From JALORV01 sp963707445 (GTDB lineage: Bacteria > Pseudomonadota > Gammaproteobacteria > Burkholderiales > Burkholderiaceae_F): 64,000 nt of DNA. Shown here one piece after another: positions 49,661-58,463 of this stretch. The DNA is taken from NCBI GenBank assembly GCA_963707445.1, contig CAVPPW010000007.1, positions 226,856-290,855 on the forward strand, written 5' to 3'. The notes beneath the pieces were generated by a model. That model saw only the letters and a program-made list of their open reading frames with translations, was not told where the DNA came from and did no database searches. The stretch's first letter is position 1. Each line of letters opens with the position of its first letter. A program made the position numbers and the translations under genes.

Positions 49661-50122
49661 CGACTATCGACAATGTCATCGGCGAGACGAGCGGACGGTC
49701 GCGGGCGGTGCTGGAGTACAGCCAGATCGATGAAGCGGCTGGTCGAGTCGGCCAAACATCCGGGGTTCACGGTCGACAGCTGGGCGCCGTTGGCCGAGCT
49801 GATCGCCGTCGAGGAGTTCGTTCGCATCGGCCCGTTCAAAGAGGTGATGAACTGGGACGAGTACGCGGCATTCCTGACGAACTGGGCGGTGTCAGCGGAC
49901 TGGGACTGCTCGTTCCAACGGATCACCGAGACAGCGGATTTGGTGTTCCTCGAACTGGAGGAACGGAGTCGCATGGGCGATTTCAACAGCGTGGTCAACA
50001 CCGTGTCGGTCTACGAATTCAACGCCGACGACAAACTTCGGCGAATCGCCGTCTATCTGCAGATGGAATTGCCCAACACGGGCAGCGTGCCGAACTTCGA
50101 AAGCGCCGGGGCCGCAGAGTGA
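49657..50122 (+). CDS. SnoaL/NTF2-fold protein in catabolic operon, second copy, frameshifted
   Basis: About 154 residues, GTG 49657 overlapping the previous stop. One shift near 49730 joins LEYSQI to MKRLVESAKHPGFT. The core (GPFKEVMNWDEYAAFLTNWA, FLELEERSRMGDFNSVVNTV) is NTF2-like. The stop overlaps the P450 start (GTGA). Function unknown; probably acts in the same catabolic route. Confidence 0.65.
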
Positions 50123-51412
50123 CCCAGCCGCACACATCCACCCCCAGCGGTACGGACCTGGACGCCGTGGACTTCTTCACCGACAATCGGCTCCTGCACG
50201 ACCCGTACGACTACCTCGCGGCGCTGCGTGAACAGTGTCCGGTGCGCCGGGAACCTCACCACGACGTCGTGATGATCACCGGTTACGAGGAAGCCGTGGC
50301 CGTCTACAACGACAACGAGCGATTCTCCTCGTGCACCGCGGTCACCGGACCGTTCCCCGGCTTTCCGGTTCCGCTGGAGGGCGACGACATCTCCGACCTC
50401 ATCGCCGCAGCACCGCGACGAGTTGCCGTTCAACGATCAATTGCCGACCCTGGATCCGCCGCTGCACACGGACCACCGGGCACTGCTGTCGAAGATGATC
50501 ACGCCGAAGCGCCTCAAGGAGAATGAGGAGTTCATGTGGTGCCTCGCCGACCGCCAATTCGACGAAGCGCTCGCGGGCGGACGTTGCGAGTTCGTCGCTG
50601 ATTTCGGCAATCCGTTTGCGATGCTGGTCATCGCCGATCTGCTCGGAGTGCCCGAATCCGACCACAACGACTTCAAGGATCAGCTCCTCACCTCCACCGG
50701 CACCATCGGCAGCAGTGACGGCGACGCGATGCACCACTCACCGTTGGAGTATCTCTACGGGAAGTTCACCGACTACATCACCGAACGCCGTGAGCGCCCG
50801 CGCGACGATGTGCTGACCGGCCTCGCGGCGGCGCTGTTCCCGGACGGGCGCATCCCGCCCGTGAACGATGTGGTGTGCGTGGCGGCCAATTTGTTCGCGG
50901 CCGGGCAGGAGACCACGGTGCGCCTGCTCAGCACCGCGGTGATGATGATCGCCGAAGATTCTGCGCTACAGGCGAAGTTGCGTGTTGACCGCAATCTGAT
51001 TCCGGGCTTCGTCGAGGAGGCGCTGCGGGTCGAGAGTCCGATCCGAGGCGACTTCCGGCTGGCCAAGGTGCCGGTCGACGTCGGCGGGGTGGAGCTGCCT
51101 GCGGGCACGACGGTGATGCTGAACAACGCGGCGGCCAACCGTGACCCTCGTCGGTTCACCGATCCCGACACCTTCGATATCCAACGGCCGAATGCCCGGC
51201 AGCACATCGCCTTCGGGCGAGGCCCGCACAGTTGTCCCGGTGCCCCACTCGCCCGTGCCGAGGCGAAGGTCAGCCTCAACCGCCTGCTGGACCGAACCTC
51301 CGACATCTGGATCGACGAGGACGAACACGGACCACCCGGGGCCCGGCACTACCGATACCTGCCCACGTTCATCCTGCGCGGACTCACCCGTCTGCACATC
51401 GAGTTCTCGTAG
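50119..51412 (+). CDS. Cytochrome P450, one frameshift
   Basis: About 430 residues. GTG 50119 (TQPHTSTPSGTDLDAVDFF). The I-helix oxygen-activation motif is AAGQETTVRL, the K-helix ExxR is EEALRVESP, and the heme Cys is in FGRGPHSCPGAPLARAE. One extra G near 50410 breaks the frame before HRDELPFNDQLP. Soluble class I P450, needing ferredoxin and reductase from elsewhere. Coupled to the NTF2-like genes, so it likely hydroxylates an intermediate of the same pathway. Confidence 0.92.
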
Positions 51413-51425
51413 GAGTTCTGCAGCA

Positions 51426-52181
51426 ATGCCCTTCGAGAACACCACCGCCATCGTCACAGGCGGTGCGCAGGGCCTGGGCCTCGCGATCGCCGAGGCGCTC
51501 GCCGCCCGCGGCACCAAGGTCGCGATCTTCGATCTCGCCACCGACCAGACCACGGCTGAGGTCGATCGATTGCGCAGTCGGGGTGGCACCGTCACCGGTT
51601 ACACCGTCGACGTCTCTGACCGCAGCCAGGTGAAGGCAGCAGTCGACCGGGTGCGGGTGGACCTGGGTCCGGTGCTCATCCTGATCAACAACGCCGGAAT
51701 CGAGCAGTTCGGCAAGTTCACCGAGATCACCGACGAGCAGTGGGATCGAGTGATGGCGATCAACCTGAGGGGGCCGTTCATCTGCACTCAGGAGGTGCTG
51801 TCCGACATGGTGGACGCTCACTGGGGCCGCATCGTCAACATCTCGTCGTCGAGCGCTCAGGGTGGACAATCCCGGATGGCCGCGTACGTCAGCTCGAAGG
51901 CCGGGGTCATCGGCTTCACCAAGAGCCTCGCCCTCGAATTGGGTCCGAAGGGGATCACCGTCAACACCATTCCTCCCGGCATGGTCGTCACCCCGATGTT
52001 GGAGAAGGCGATCGAGGAAGGCCGGTTCACGGCGTCACTGGAGCATTTCGCCAAGATCACCCCGGTGCGTCGCGCGGGCCGGCCGGAGGATATCGCCAAT
52101 GCCGCCATCTTCCTGTGCCAGGACGAATCATCGTATGTGACAGGCCAAGTCATCGGCGTCAACGGAGGCCGCAGGACATGA
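51426..52181 (+). CDS. Short-chain dehydrogenase/reductase
   Basis: 251 residues, intact. Cofactor motif TGGAQGLGLAIAEA, NNAG in LINNAGIEQFG, catalytic Ser in NISSSSAQGG, and YVSSKAGVIG (YxxxK). The end is VTGQVIGVNGGRRT. It probably oxidises an alcohol formed by the P450 or Rieske step. The stop overlaps the next start (ATGA). Confidence 0.93.
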   Translation: MPFENTTAIVTGGAQGLGLAIAEALAARGTKVAIFDLATDQTTAEVDRLRSRGGTVTGYTVDVSDRSQVKAAVDRVRVDLGPVLILINNAGIEQFGKFTEITDEQWDRVMAINLRGPFICTQEVLSDMVDAHWGRIVNISSSSAQGGQSRMAAYVSSKAGVIGFTKSLALELGPKGITVNTIPPGMVVTPMLEKAIEEGRFTASLEHFAKITPVRRAGRPEDIANAAIFLCQDESSYVTGQVIGVNGGRRT

Positions 52182-52806
52182 CCGATTCGCACGACGATGG
52201 GCCGCTCCTGGTGCCGCTTACCGCCGACGAATGGGGCGAGGACGAGTACTCCGCATTCGGCGCGCTGCTGGGTCTGCCGGGGGAGAAGGTGCCCAGGGCG
52301 GGCTCGGGCCATCGGGCCGACCCCCTCAACTTCGACATCATCGGACTTCTCGCACGCCACCCGAAGATGGCCCGAAAGTTCCTGATATTCAACGGCTGGC
52401 TGCTGCAGCGTGGCGAACTGGCGCTGCGTCTGCGCGAACTGGCCGTGCTGCGGGTCGCGCACACCCGTCGATCCGCGTTCTTCTGGGGCGAGCACACCAG
52501 GGTCGCGATCGAGGGTGGCGTACCCGAGCACGACATCTCCCGCCTCGCCGAGGGTAACGACGGTTTCACCGGCATCGACAGGCTGGTACTCGAGGCGATC
52601 GACGAACTGTTGGCCGACGGTCGTGCCGACGCGTCGACATGGCAACGCCTCACCGAGGAACTCGGCACACATCAAGCGATGGAACTCATCTTCGTCGTCG
52701 GTACCTACGCCATGCTGGCGATGGCGTTCGACACGTGGCGCCTGGACGTGCCCGCCGGCAGTGCATCCCTACCCGAACCAGCCCCACACCCCACCACCAA
52801 CAGGGA
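52178..52806 (+). CDS. Carboxymuconolactone decarboxylase-family protein, 3' end at join
   Basis: About 200 residues of AhpD/CMD fold: FDIIGLLARHPKMARKFLIF, RLRELAVLRVAHTRRSAFFWG, then EHTRVAIEGGVPEHDISRLA. The mycobacterial-like sequence runs to about DTWRLDVPAGSASLPEP. After that the reading frame continues only as antisense of the copper ATPase of segment 3. Last gene of the catabolic operon as seen here. In this context such proteins often assist sterol or aromatic catabolism. Confidence 0.8.
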
Positions 52807-52815
52807 GATCAGCAC
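52795..52815. other. Join between segment 2 and segment 3
   Basis: On the minus strand the copper ATPase reads VGDLILVRPGAD and then loses all family similarity below about 52,809, just where the invariant PADG should follow. On the plus strand the CMD gene loses its own similarity near the same point. Two truncated genes facing each other with no mobile element argue for an artificial join, placed within roughly 20 bases. Confidence 0.8.
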
Positions 52816-53419
52816 CCGGACGAACGAGGATGAGGTCGCCCACCGCGAGTTCCGCGATGGGCACGACGCTGATGGACTCACCGACGACTCGCTCGGCCGT
52901 GTCCGGCAGCAGGTCGGCGAGCGCCGCGATGGCACCGCGCGCCTGCGCGATCGAGCGCATCTCCAGCCAGTGGCCGAGGAGCATGATGGTGATGAGCGTC
53001 GCGAGCTCCCACCAGATCTCCACCTCGAAGAGGCCGAGGGTGGCTGCCCAGCTGGTCACGAAGGCCACGCTGATGGCCATCGCGATGAGCGTCATCATGC
53101 CCGGCTGGCGATCGCGGAGCTCGGGCACCGCGCCGCGCAGGAAGACGCTGCCCCCGTACGCGAAGATGATCGTCCCCAGGATGGGCGGGATGAGGTCCGA
53201 CCCGGGGAAGGTGGGGGCCTCGTAGCCCAGCCACATCTGGACCTCGTGACTCCAGAAGACGACCGGGATGGTGAGCAGCAGGCTCAGCCAGAAGCGGTCG
53301 CGGAACATGGCCACCGAGTGGCCCTCGTGGCGATCGTGGCCCGCGTGGGCCTGCGGAGCGTGCTGATCGTGAGGCTCGGCGGCCGGCGCTGCCTCGTGAT
53401 GCTGGTGGTGTGCGTCCAT
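52809..53419 (-). CDS. CopB-type copper-translocating P-type ATPase, N-terminal part
   Basis: The first about 203 residues. A His-rich N-terminal metal-binding tail (HHQHHEAAP, HDQHAPQAHAGHDRHEGHS) is followed by two membrane segments, RDRFWLSLLLTIPVVFWSHE and GTIIFAYGGSVFLRGA, a second pair, and the start of the actuator domain (VVPIAELAVGDLILVRPGA). The CPx/CPH, DKTG and ATP-binding parts are lost at the join. ATG 53419. Divergent from an exported cupredoxin, consistent with a copper-handling locus. Confidence 0.85.
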
Positions 53420-53702
53420 CAGGGACCTCGTCTCTGTCGGTGCTCGCTCGCGACTCGCGTCGAGGGCGACACCCGATCGGCGGACCCCCACACGAGCATC
53501 GCATCCGCAGTCAAGGCGGCCGCCTCGGCGACGGAGGGCAGATCGTTCGGGACGGTGATTGCGCGCATCGGCCCTGTTGCATCGGCCGCCTCGTGGGGTC
53601 AGACTCCTGCGTACTATCCGGTCCGAGGGGGGACGGAGCCGCACGCCAGGTGTCGTCGCACGCGACACGACAGAGGCACACCCCCCATCGGAGGAGCATC
53701 AC

Positions 53703-54467
53703 ATGAACCAGCGGCTCGGCATCGCGTCCAGCCTCGCCCTCGGGGCCTCGCTCATCCTCGCCGCCGGCGCCTCGGCGCAGATGTCCCCGCATCCGGCGCA
53801 CATCCATGCCGGCAGCTGCCCGGCGCCGGGCGATGTCGTGGCACCCCTGTCGGACGTGTCGTTCGACATGAACGTCGATGGCTCCGCCACGGCGGGTGCC
53901 GCGCCGGTCGGCCAGGACTCGGCCATCCCGGTCGAGGCCAGCGTCACGACCGTGCCCCTGGCCCTGGCCGACATCGTGGCCGGCCAGCACGCCATCAACG
54001 TCCACGCGAGCGCCGACGACCTCGCGACCTACATCGCCTGTGGCGACATCGGCGGCATCACGATCGGTGCCAGCGACCTGCCGATCGGCCTCGGCGAGCT
54101 CAACGACTCGGGCGCCAGCGGCGTCGCCTGGCTGCACGACAACGGCGACGGCACGACGACCGTATCCGTCTTCATCGTGCCCCCGGCCGGCGCCATGGCC
54201 GCATCCATGCCCGCGGTCACGGACCAGGCGATCGCCATCACGGACTTCGCGTTCTCGCCCGCCTCACTCGACATCGGCATCGGCACGACCGTCACGTGGA
54301 CGAACGAGGACAGCACACAGCACACCGCGACCGCGGGTGATGGCTCGTTCGACAGCGGGGTCCTGGCCCAAGGGGACACCTTCAGCCACACCTTCGACAC
54401 GGCTGGCACGTTCGACTACGTCTGCACCATCCACCCGAACATGAAGGCCACCATCACCGTCGAATAG
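53703..54467 (+). CDS. Exported protein with C-terminal cupredoxin (plastocyanin-like) domain
   Basis: 254 residues, intact. Signal peptide MNQRLGIASSLALGASLILA. The middle part has HPAHIHAGSC and INVHASADD with IACGDIGG, reminiscent of CHRD or SOD-like beta domains. The C-terminal 85 residues form a type 1 copper site: His in STQHTA and Cys-His-Met in VCTIHPNM. A copper carrier or redox protein outside the membrane, divergently transcribed from the copper ATPase. Confidence 0.85.
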   Translation: MNQRLGIASSLALGASLILAAGASAQMSPHPAHIHAGSCPAPGDVVAPLSDVSFDMNVDGSATAGAAPVGQDSAIPVEASVTTVPLALADIVAGQHAINVHASADDLATYIACGDIGGITIGASDLPIGLGELNDSGASGVAWLHDNGDGTTTVSVFIVPPAGAMAASMPAVTDQAIAITDFAFSPASLDIGIGTTVTWTNEDSTQHTATAGDGSFDSGVLAQGDTFSHTFDTAGTFDYVCTIHPNMKATITVE

Positions 54468-54637
54468 GGTCCGAGGCTATTGCCACGACCGTACGAAGGT
54501 TCGGGATGTCGAACGGATGTGGTGAGGCGGCGTCCCCTGCCTCATGGCGGAGACACCGCCAGGCCGATCGCGTTGTCCGGGATTGGCAGATCGCCTCCGC
54601 TCTGAGACAGGAGAACGACGCCGTGCCGTTATGGAGT

Positions 54638-54856
54638 ATGGAAGCTGTGACCCGGATCGATGACCGAGAGGAGGCCAGGCTGGTGGCGTCCGCTGCTGCC
54701 GCGGACGAGGTCGCCTTCCGTCGCACCATTGCCGAGCATCACGAGGACATGCGCCGGGTCTGCCTCGCATCGCCCGTGATACACCATCACGGACGACACG
54801 GCCCACGGGCGGGGTGCCCTTACGATCCGCGTCACGTCCGGGGTCGGGCTCGGTGA
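54638..54856 (+). pseudogene. Possible truncated ECF sigma factor N-terminus
   Basis: About 72 codons. The stretch ADEVAFRRTIAEHHEDMRRV resembles region 2 of ECF sigma factors (typically DEAAFxxLVxxHHxxMxRV), but the family similarity stops right after VCLA and the frame ends soon at TGA. No downstream region 4 is found in any frame. It could be a decayed gene or chance. Confidence 0.35.
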
Positions 54857-54922
54857 CATGGCGCTCCGCGCCGTCCGCCACCCGAACGGGTCGTCAGCGG
54901 TCAGACACAGACAGCGAGGTGC

Positions 54923-55300
54923 GTGATGGACGATCCGAACCGGAGGCTCATCGAGCGATTCATGGCGGCCAACGGTGCCGGCGACTTCGAGGAGGTCGGC
55001 CGCTGCCTCCACCCCGAGATGGTCATGGCCTGGCCCCAGTCGGGCGAGCGCTTCGTGGGCCGCGACAACGCGCTCGGCGCGATGCGGGCCCAGGACGGGA
55101 TGCCGACGATGGGCGGCGAACCGAGGATCGTGGGCTCGGGCGACGTCTGGGTCGTGATGGTGCCTCTCGTCTACGGCGAGGAGACCTACCAGTACGTGGC
55201 CGTGCTCGAGCTCGCCGACGGCCTGGTCCGCCGGGGCACCGGGTACTGGGGGGCGCCGTTCCCGGCCCAGCCCTCCCGAGCGGAGTTCACGGAGGGCTGA
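54923..55300 (+). CDS. SnoaL/NTF2-like protein
   Basis: 124 or 125 residues; starts at GTG 54923 or ATG 54926. RRLIERFMAANGAGDFEEVG, then HPEMVMAWPQSGERFVGRDN and VLELADGLVRRGTGYWGAPF form the usual NTF2 cone with a conserved YW segment. Family members are diverse; no catalytic assignment is possible. Confidence 0.75.
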   Translation: MMDDPNRRLIERFMAANGAGDFEEVGRCLHPEMVMAWPQSGERFVGRDNALGAMRAQDGMPTMGGEPRIVGSGDVWVVMVPLVYGEETYQYVAVLELADGLVRRGTGYWGAPFPAQPSRAEFTEG

Positions 55301-55550
55301 TCGTCCGGGACGGTCACGACCGAGAAAGATCGCGAACCCCAGCCGTGCGCACACGAGACACGCGGCGTCATCGGGGTCCACGGGCCACTTGACATGGATA
55401 CCCCACGTTGCCACGGCCCGGAGCGCGGTCGCCCAGGAGGAGCGCGACGAACGGCTCTTGTCATGAGCGCTGCGCGGGCGCACCCTGATCGATCGCGGGA
55501 CCGGGGATCGGCGGCACAGGAGGCTCGACCTATGGGTCGAAGGCATCGGG
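55301..55550. other. Gap at the probable left end of the mobile element
   Basis: No supported gene. It ends with a hairpin (TCGACC-TATG-GGTCGA, 55525-55540) just after the last minus-strand gene of the element, which may be its terminator. I looked here for a repeat of the tRNA-Gln 3' end and did not find a convincing one. Confidence 0.35.
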
Positions 55551-55628
55551 CTAGTAGCGTGTCCCGTCCTCGTTCTCTGAGTACCGGATACCGGTGACGG
55601 GGTCGGCAGTCGTGTCGTCGGTGGTCAT
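55551..55628 (-). CDS. 25-residue microprotein coupled to the terminase-like gene
   Basis: MTTDDTTADPVTGIRYSENE followed by DGTRY and TAG. Its ATG overlaps the TGA of the upstream gene (ATGA), the same coupling used by other genes of this operon. Acidic, with no hydrophobic segment. Too short for homology inference; the overlap is the main support. Confidence 0.4.
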   Translation of the reverse strand: MTTDDTTADPVTGIRYSENEDGTRY

Positions 55629-56236
55629 CGGGGATTCCTGATGGTGATTGATCCGGCTGTCTTCGTGGCGTCTTCGCGGTCGGGCTCACCGCGCTCGGCT
55701 CGGACCTCAGCGGTGAGGCGTCGTAGGGTCTCTCCGGGGATGAGGACGAAGCTCTGCTCCAGGGCCGGAGCCGTGACCGACACCGTCGCTTCGCCTCTGA
55801 TCACCGCCGTCGGCGCCATTCGGGGACCGATGTGCTCCAACCACCAGGCGGCCCAGCGGGGGTTACGTCGCATCGCCCTCCTGATGGCCGCCATCGCGGC
55901 GACCTCGGCCTCGGCCTGTGCGTGCTCGACGGCCCGGACGAAGGATAGGTAGGGCTCGATCGCGGGTCGGCCATCACGGCCCTCGCCACGGCGCATCCAC
56001 TCCTGAGCCGCCTTCGGGCTGACGCCCGCGAACCTGGCAGCCACGGACAGTCGGTTGCCGGCCTTGATGGCGGCGAGCAGTAAGCCCCGCTTCCGGTCGT
56101 CGAGCAGGAGGGGGGTGCGACCGCGGCGCCCGCGTCGGGAAGCGCCGACCACCGACACGACGGTCGGTGCCTCAGGGGTGCGGGCGACCTTCCTTGAAGG
56201 GCGAGGATCCGTTTCGTGGTCGCTGGCCGTGGGCAT
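55625..56236 (-). CDS. Terminase-small-subunit-like DNA-binding protein
   Basis: 203 residues, intact. A helix-turn-helix of the type seen in phage small terminases: LLAAIKAGNRLSVAARFAGV then SPKAAQEWMRRGE. This is followed by YLSFVRAVEHAQAEAEVAAM and NPRWAAWWLEHIGPRM, the layout (AAWWLER) common in these proteins. The small subunit recognises pac/cos DNA and recruits the large subunit, which is absent here. A transposase- or HTH-only interpretation is possible but fits less well. Confidence 0.65.
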   Translation of the reverse strand: MPTASDHETDPRPSRKVARTPEAPTVVSVVGASRRGRRGRTPLLLDDRKRGLLLAAIKAGNRLSVAARFAGVSPKAAQEWMRRGEGRDGRPAIEPYLSFVRAVEHAQAEAEVAAMAAIRRAMRRNPRWAAWWLEHIGPRMAPTAVIRGEATVSVTAPALEQSFVLIPGETLRRLTAEVRAERGEPDREDATKTAGSITIRNPR

Positions 56237-56754
56237 GCGATGACGATAGCTTCCCGGGGGTCACGGGTCGATGGAAGGTTCGATCTGAGCGTGGCTGTGG
56301 CTGCAAAGGCCGCATATGGCGGCGCCTGCACGCAGCAGCCAGATCTCACCGTCTGCCGACCACGGTTGCCACCACCACGACCGCATGTCGGACCTGCGGA
56401 CGAACCTGACGTCGGTACAGGATGGAATCCGGGTTGGCCATCCAGGAGGCCCTGAGGGCGCCGCGACGCAGGGTGGTCGACAAGGGGTCGACGGCCGACG
56501 ATGGCACCTCGCACCTGAGGCTCCTTGGCTTCGGCCACGGCCGGGGCCCAAGAGACCCCCCGAACCGATGTAACGGCTACAAGGCACGCTGACGTCGTCG
56601 CGAACCCGGAGCTGGTCGTTGCGCGACTCGCCGTCCCCCTCGGCCCCACGAGCCACCCTTGACCGCCACAACGCCACCCGGCAGCAACGAGCTTCCGCAG
56701 CAGGTCCCGGCCGACCCGGAGCACGCCGGAGCGCTCGCGGTGTGGTTCCTGAGG
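56237..56754. other. Gap of about 520 bases with a decayed gene copy
   Basis: No intact gene. It contains the left copy (about 56565-56706) of a diverged direct repeat whose right copy overlaps the zinc-finger gene at 58464-58718, so it may hold a decayed duplicate of that gene. Confidence 0.45.
56565..56706. repeat. Direct repeat, left copy (diverged)
   Basis: Begins with 20 bases identical to 58519-58538 (CCGATGTAACGGCTACAAGG), then diverges, and matches again strongly around GACCGCCACA(A/G)CGCCACCCGGCAGC up to a shared GCAGGTCC. Total about 140 bases. Confidence 0.7.
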
Positions 56755-57441
56755 TTAGTGAGACATGACATCGATGGGCTCACTGGCGTTGCCGGTCGGT
56801 CGGTCGTCATCGCGCCTCGCCCATCGGCCGCCACCGGGCAGGTCGCGCCAACCGTAGCGGACGAGCCGCGGCCCGAACGGGTCGACGTAGAGGCAGCCAC
56901 GCCACAGCTCCAGGCGCTGCCCGTCGGGGCCCACGACCGCTGCGGGTGCGGGTCGCCAGCCCACATCCATGGGGAACCGCTCGGGCTCGATGTCGACCGA
57001 CCGCGTGCGCACGAGGAGCTGAGTGCCCTCGTCCCAGTAGGCATCCTCGGCGATGCGCCGCCCGACCTCAGGACCGATGCGCCAGGTGTGGACGGTGGCA
57101 CTGGGGAAGCATCGCTCCAGGGCCTCCCCGAGCTGCTGCGCCTCAGCGCGGTCGAAGGTCTGGCGCTCGAGGTAGTCGATGATCACGAGCGCCGGCATGC
57201 CCGGTGGCAGGGTGGGGATCTGGTAGGGGCCCGAGCAGAGCCCTGGGCTGCGACGCTCAAGCACGAGCGCGACGTGATGGTCGGCAGGGCCGTCGAGGCC
57301 CGGCCCGGCAAGGACCAGCTCGTAGCGTCCTTCGCCCCGGGGGAGAAGGTGGTCGGGGCAGGCCGCACAGACGAGGCCACCTCGCACTTCGTCCCAGGAC
57401 AGCTCGGTCGGTTCGGGGATCCACTTCGTCAAGGCTTCCAT
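56755..57441 (-). CDS. Hypothetical protein of the integrative element
   Basis: 228 residues, ATG 57441 (MEALTKWIPEPTELSWDEVR). It has a CAACPDHLLPRGEGRYELVL segment and later ELWRGCLYVDPFGPRLVRYG. The pattern LVCAACPDH suggests one metal or disulfide pair at most. No signal peptide. I do not recognise a family; codon use and strand agree with the other element genes. Confidence 0.6.
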   Translation of the reverse strand: MEALTKWIPEPTELSWDEVRGGLVCAACPDHLLPRGEGRYELVLAGPGLDGPADHHVALVLERRSPGLCSGPYQIPTLPPGMPALVIIDYLERQTFDRAEAQQLGEALERCFPSATVHTWRIGPEVGRRIAEDAYWDEGTQLLVRTRSVDIEPERFPMDVGWRPAPAAVVGPDGQRLELWRGCLYVDPFGPRLVRYGWRDLPGGGRWARRDDDRPTGNASEPIDVMSH

Positions 57442-57640
57442 GTCTCTCTCCTTTCGGTCGCTGGCGGCTGACAGCGAGCTGCCGGTACCCCTGCTGGGCT
57501 CGGAGCCCTGGTGGGGGCACGATCCGCGCATCGTGGGGGGTGGTCTGGACGCTTCTCGCTCGGCCTCGTTGCAGGCGGGGTGCGCCCGCCTGCGACGAAT
57601 GAGTTCGACGAACAGCTGCTGATGACGGCTGCACGACTCC

Positions 57641-58361
57641 TCATGGTTCTCCTTTCGGCTTGGACTGCTCCAATGCGACCCTGAACCGCTCCGCCAGCTG
57701 CCTTGCTATGCACCCCGCCTCCGCGGTGCTGACCCCACCCTGTGTGCCCGTCCGACTGCCCCGGGGTGCAGCGATGTGATCGGGGTTTCCGTTGTGACAG
57801 CCAGCCGGCAGGACGAGCCCGGGCGGGAAGACACCCCAGAGGTCCGTGGCTTCGCCCGGTCGAGCCCGAGCCGGCAGTACCAGACCGTCCGCCTCGGGAT
57901 GCCGGCCAGCAGGTCGAGGCTGCGCAGCCGACCCCGCGGGTTCTCGATGACCCAGCAGGTGGGCTGGAGCACCGCGATGATCCGCAGGGTGGCCAGGACC
58001 ACGCGCATGCCTTCGATGGCGATGGGGTGCCCATCAGGATGGCGCTCGCTGCGCATGGGAGCCGGATGCGAGCCGTGCTGCCACATCTTGCCCATGGACC
58101 CGGTGCTGAGGCTGTTGCAGGGCGGTGAGGCGAAGATGACGTCCGGTCGCCATGGCATGGCGTCCGGGACCGCGGCCACGCCCCCGATGTCGAGATGGGC
58201 ATCGGCGCTGAAGCGCCGGTCGATATCGATGCTGAAGACCTCGTGCCCGGCCTCACGGAAGCGGTCGCCCCAGCCGTTGAGACCGCGAAGAGGTCGAGGA
58301 CGTGGAGCTGACGCCCGTCGCCGGCGGGCCCATCGATGCGCCGTGGAGCGAGGTCTGCCAT
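57641..58361 (-). CDS. DNA (cytosine-5)-methyltransferase-like protein, two frameshifts
   Basis: About 240 residues. Corrected order: LHVLDLFAGLNGWGDRFREA (motif I, FxGxxG), EVFSIDIDRRF (II), DVIFASPPCNSLSTGS (motif IV with the PC nucleophile), and QPTCWVIENPRGRLRSLD (motif VI, ENP). The C-terminus is LWGVFPPGLVLPAGCHNGNP. Breaks near 58283 and about 57858 each fit one missing G. Target-recognition region is small, as in phage-borne enzymes. It could protect the element from restriction or mark its DNA. Confidence 0.8.
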
Positions 58362-58463
58362 GTCAGTCGGCGTCGAGGCTCAGCGGCGGACGCATGATGT
58401 CTGCCGGTCGTGCCGACCGCGTGCTCGTGGTGAGCACTCTCGTCATGCGAGCTTCCATACGGG

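Noticed and set aside
51740..54340. An 866-codon plus-strand frame crossing the second join
   Set aside because: It is out of frame with the SDR, antisense to the copper ATPase, in frame with the CMD gene only in its middle part, and spans an artificial junction.
54629..55546. A 305-codon minus-strand frame over the NTF2-like gene
   Set aside because: Composition rich in Arg, His and Pro, antisense to a better supported plus-strand gene, no family features.
55301..55624. Left attachment site of the element as a copy of the tRNA-Gln 3' end
   Set aside because: I scanned by eye for a match to the 3' half of the tRNA and saw no convincing repeat; the border may be elsewhere or cut off at the join.
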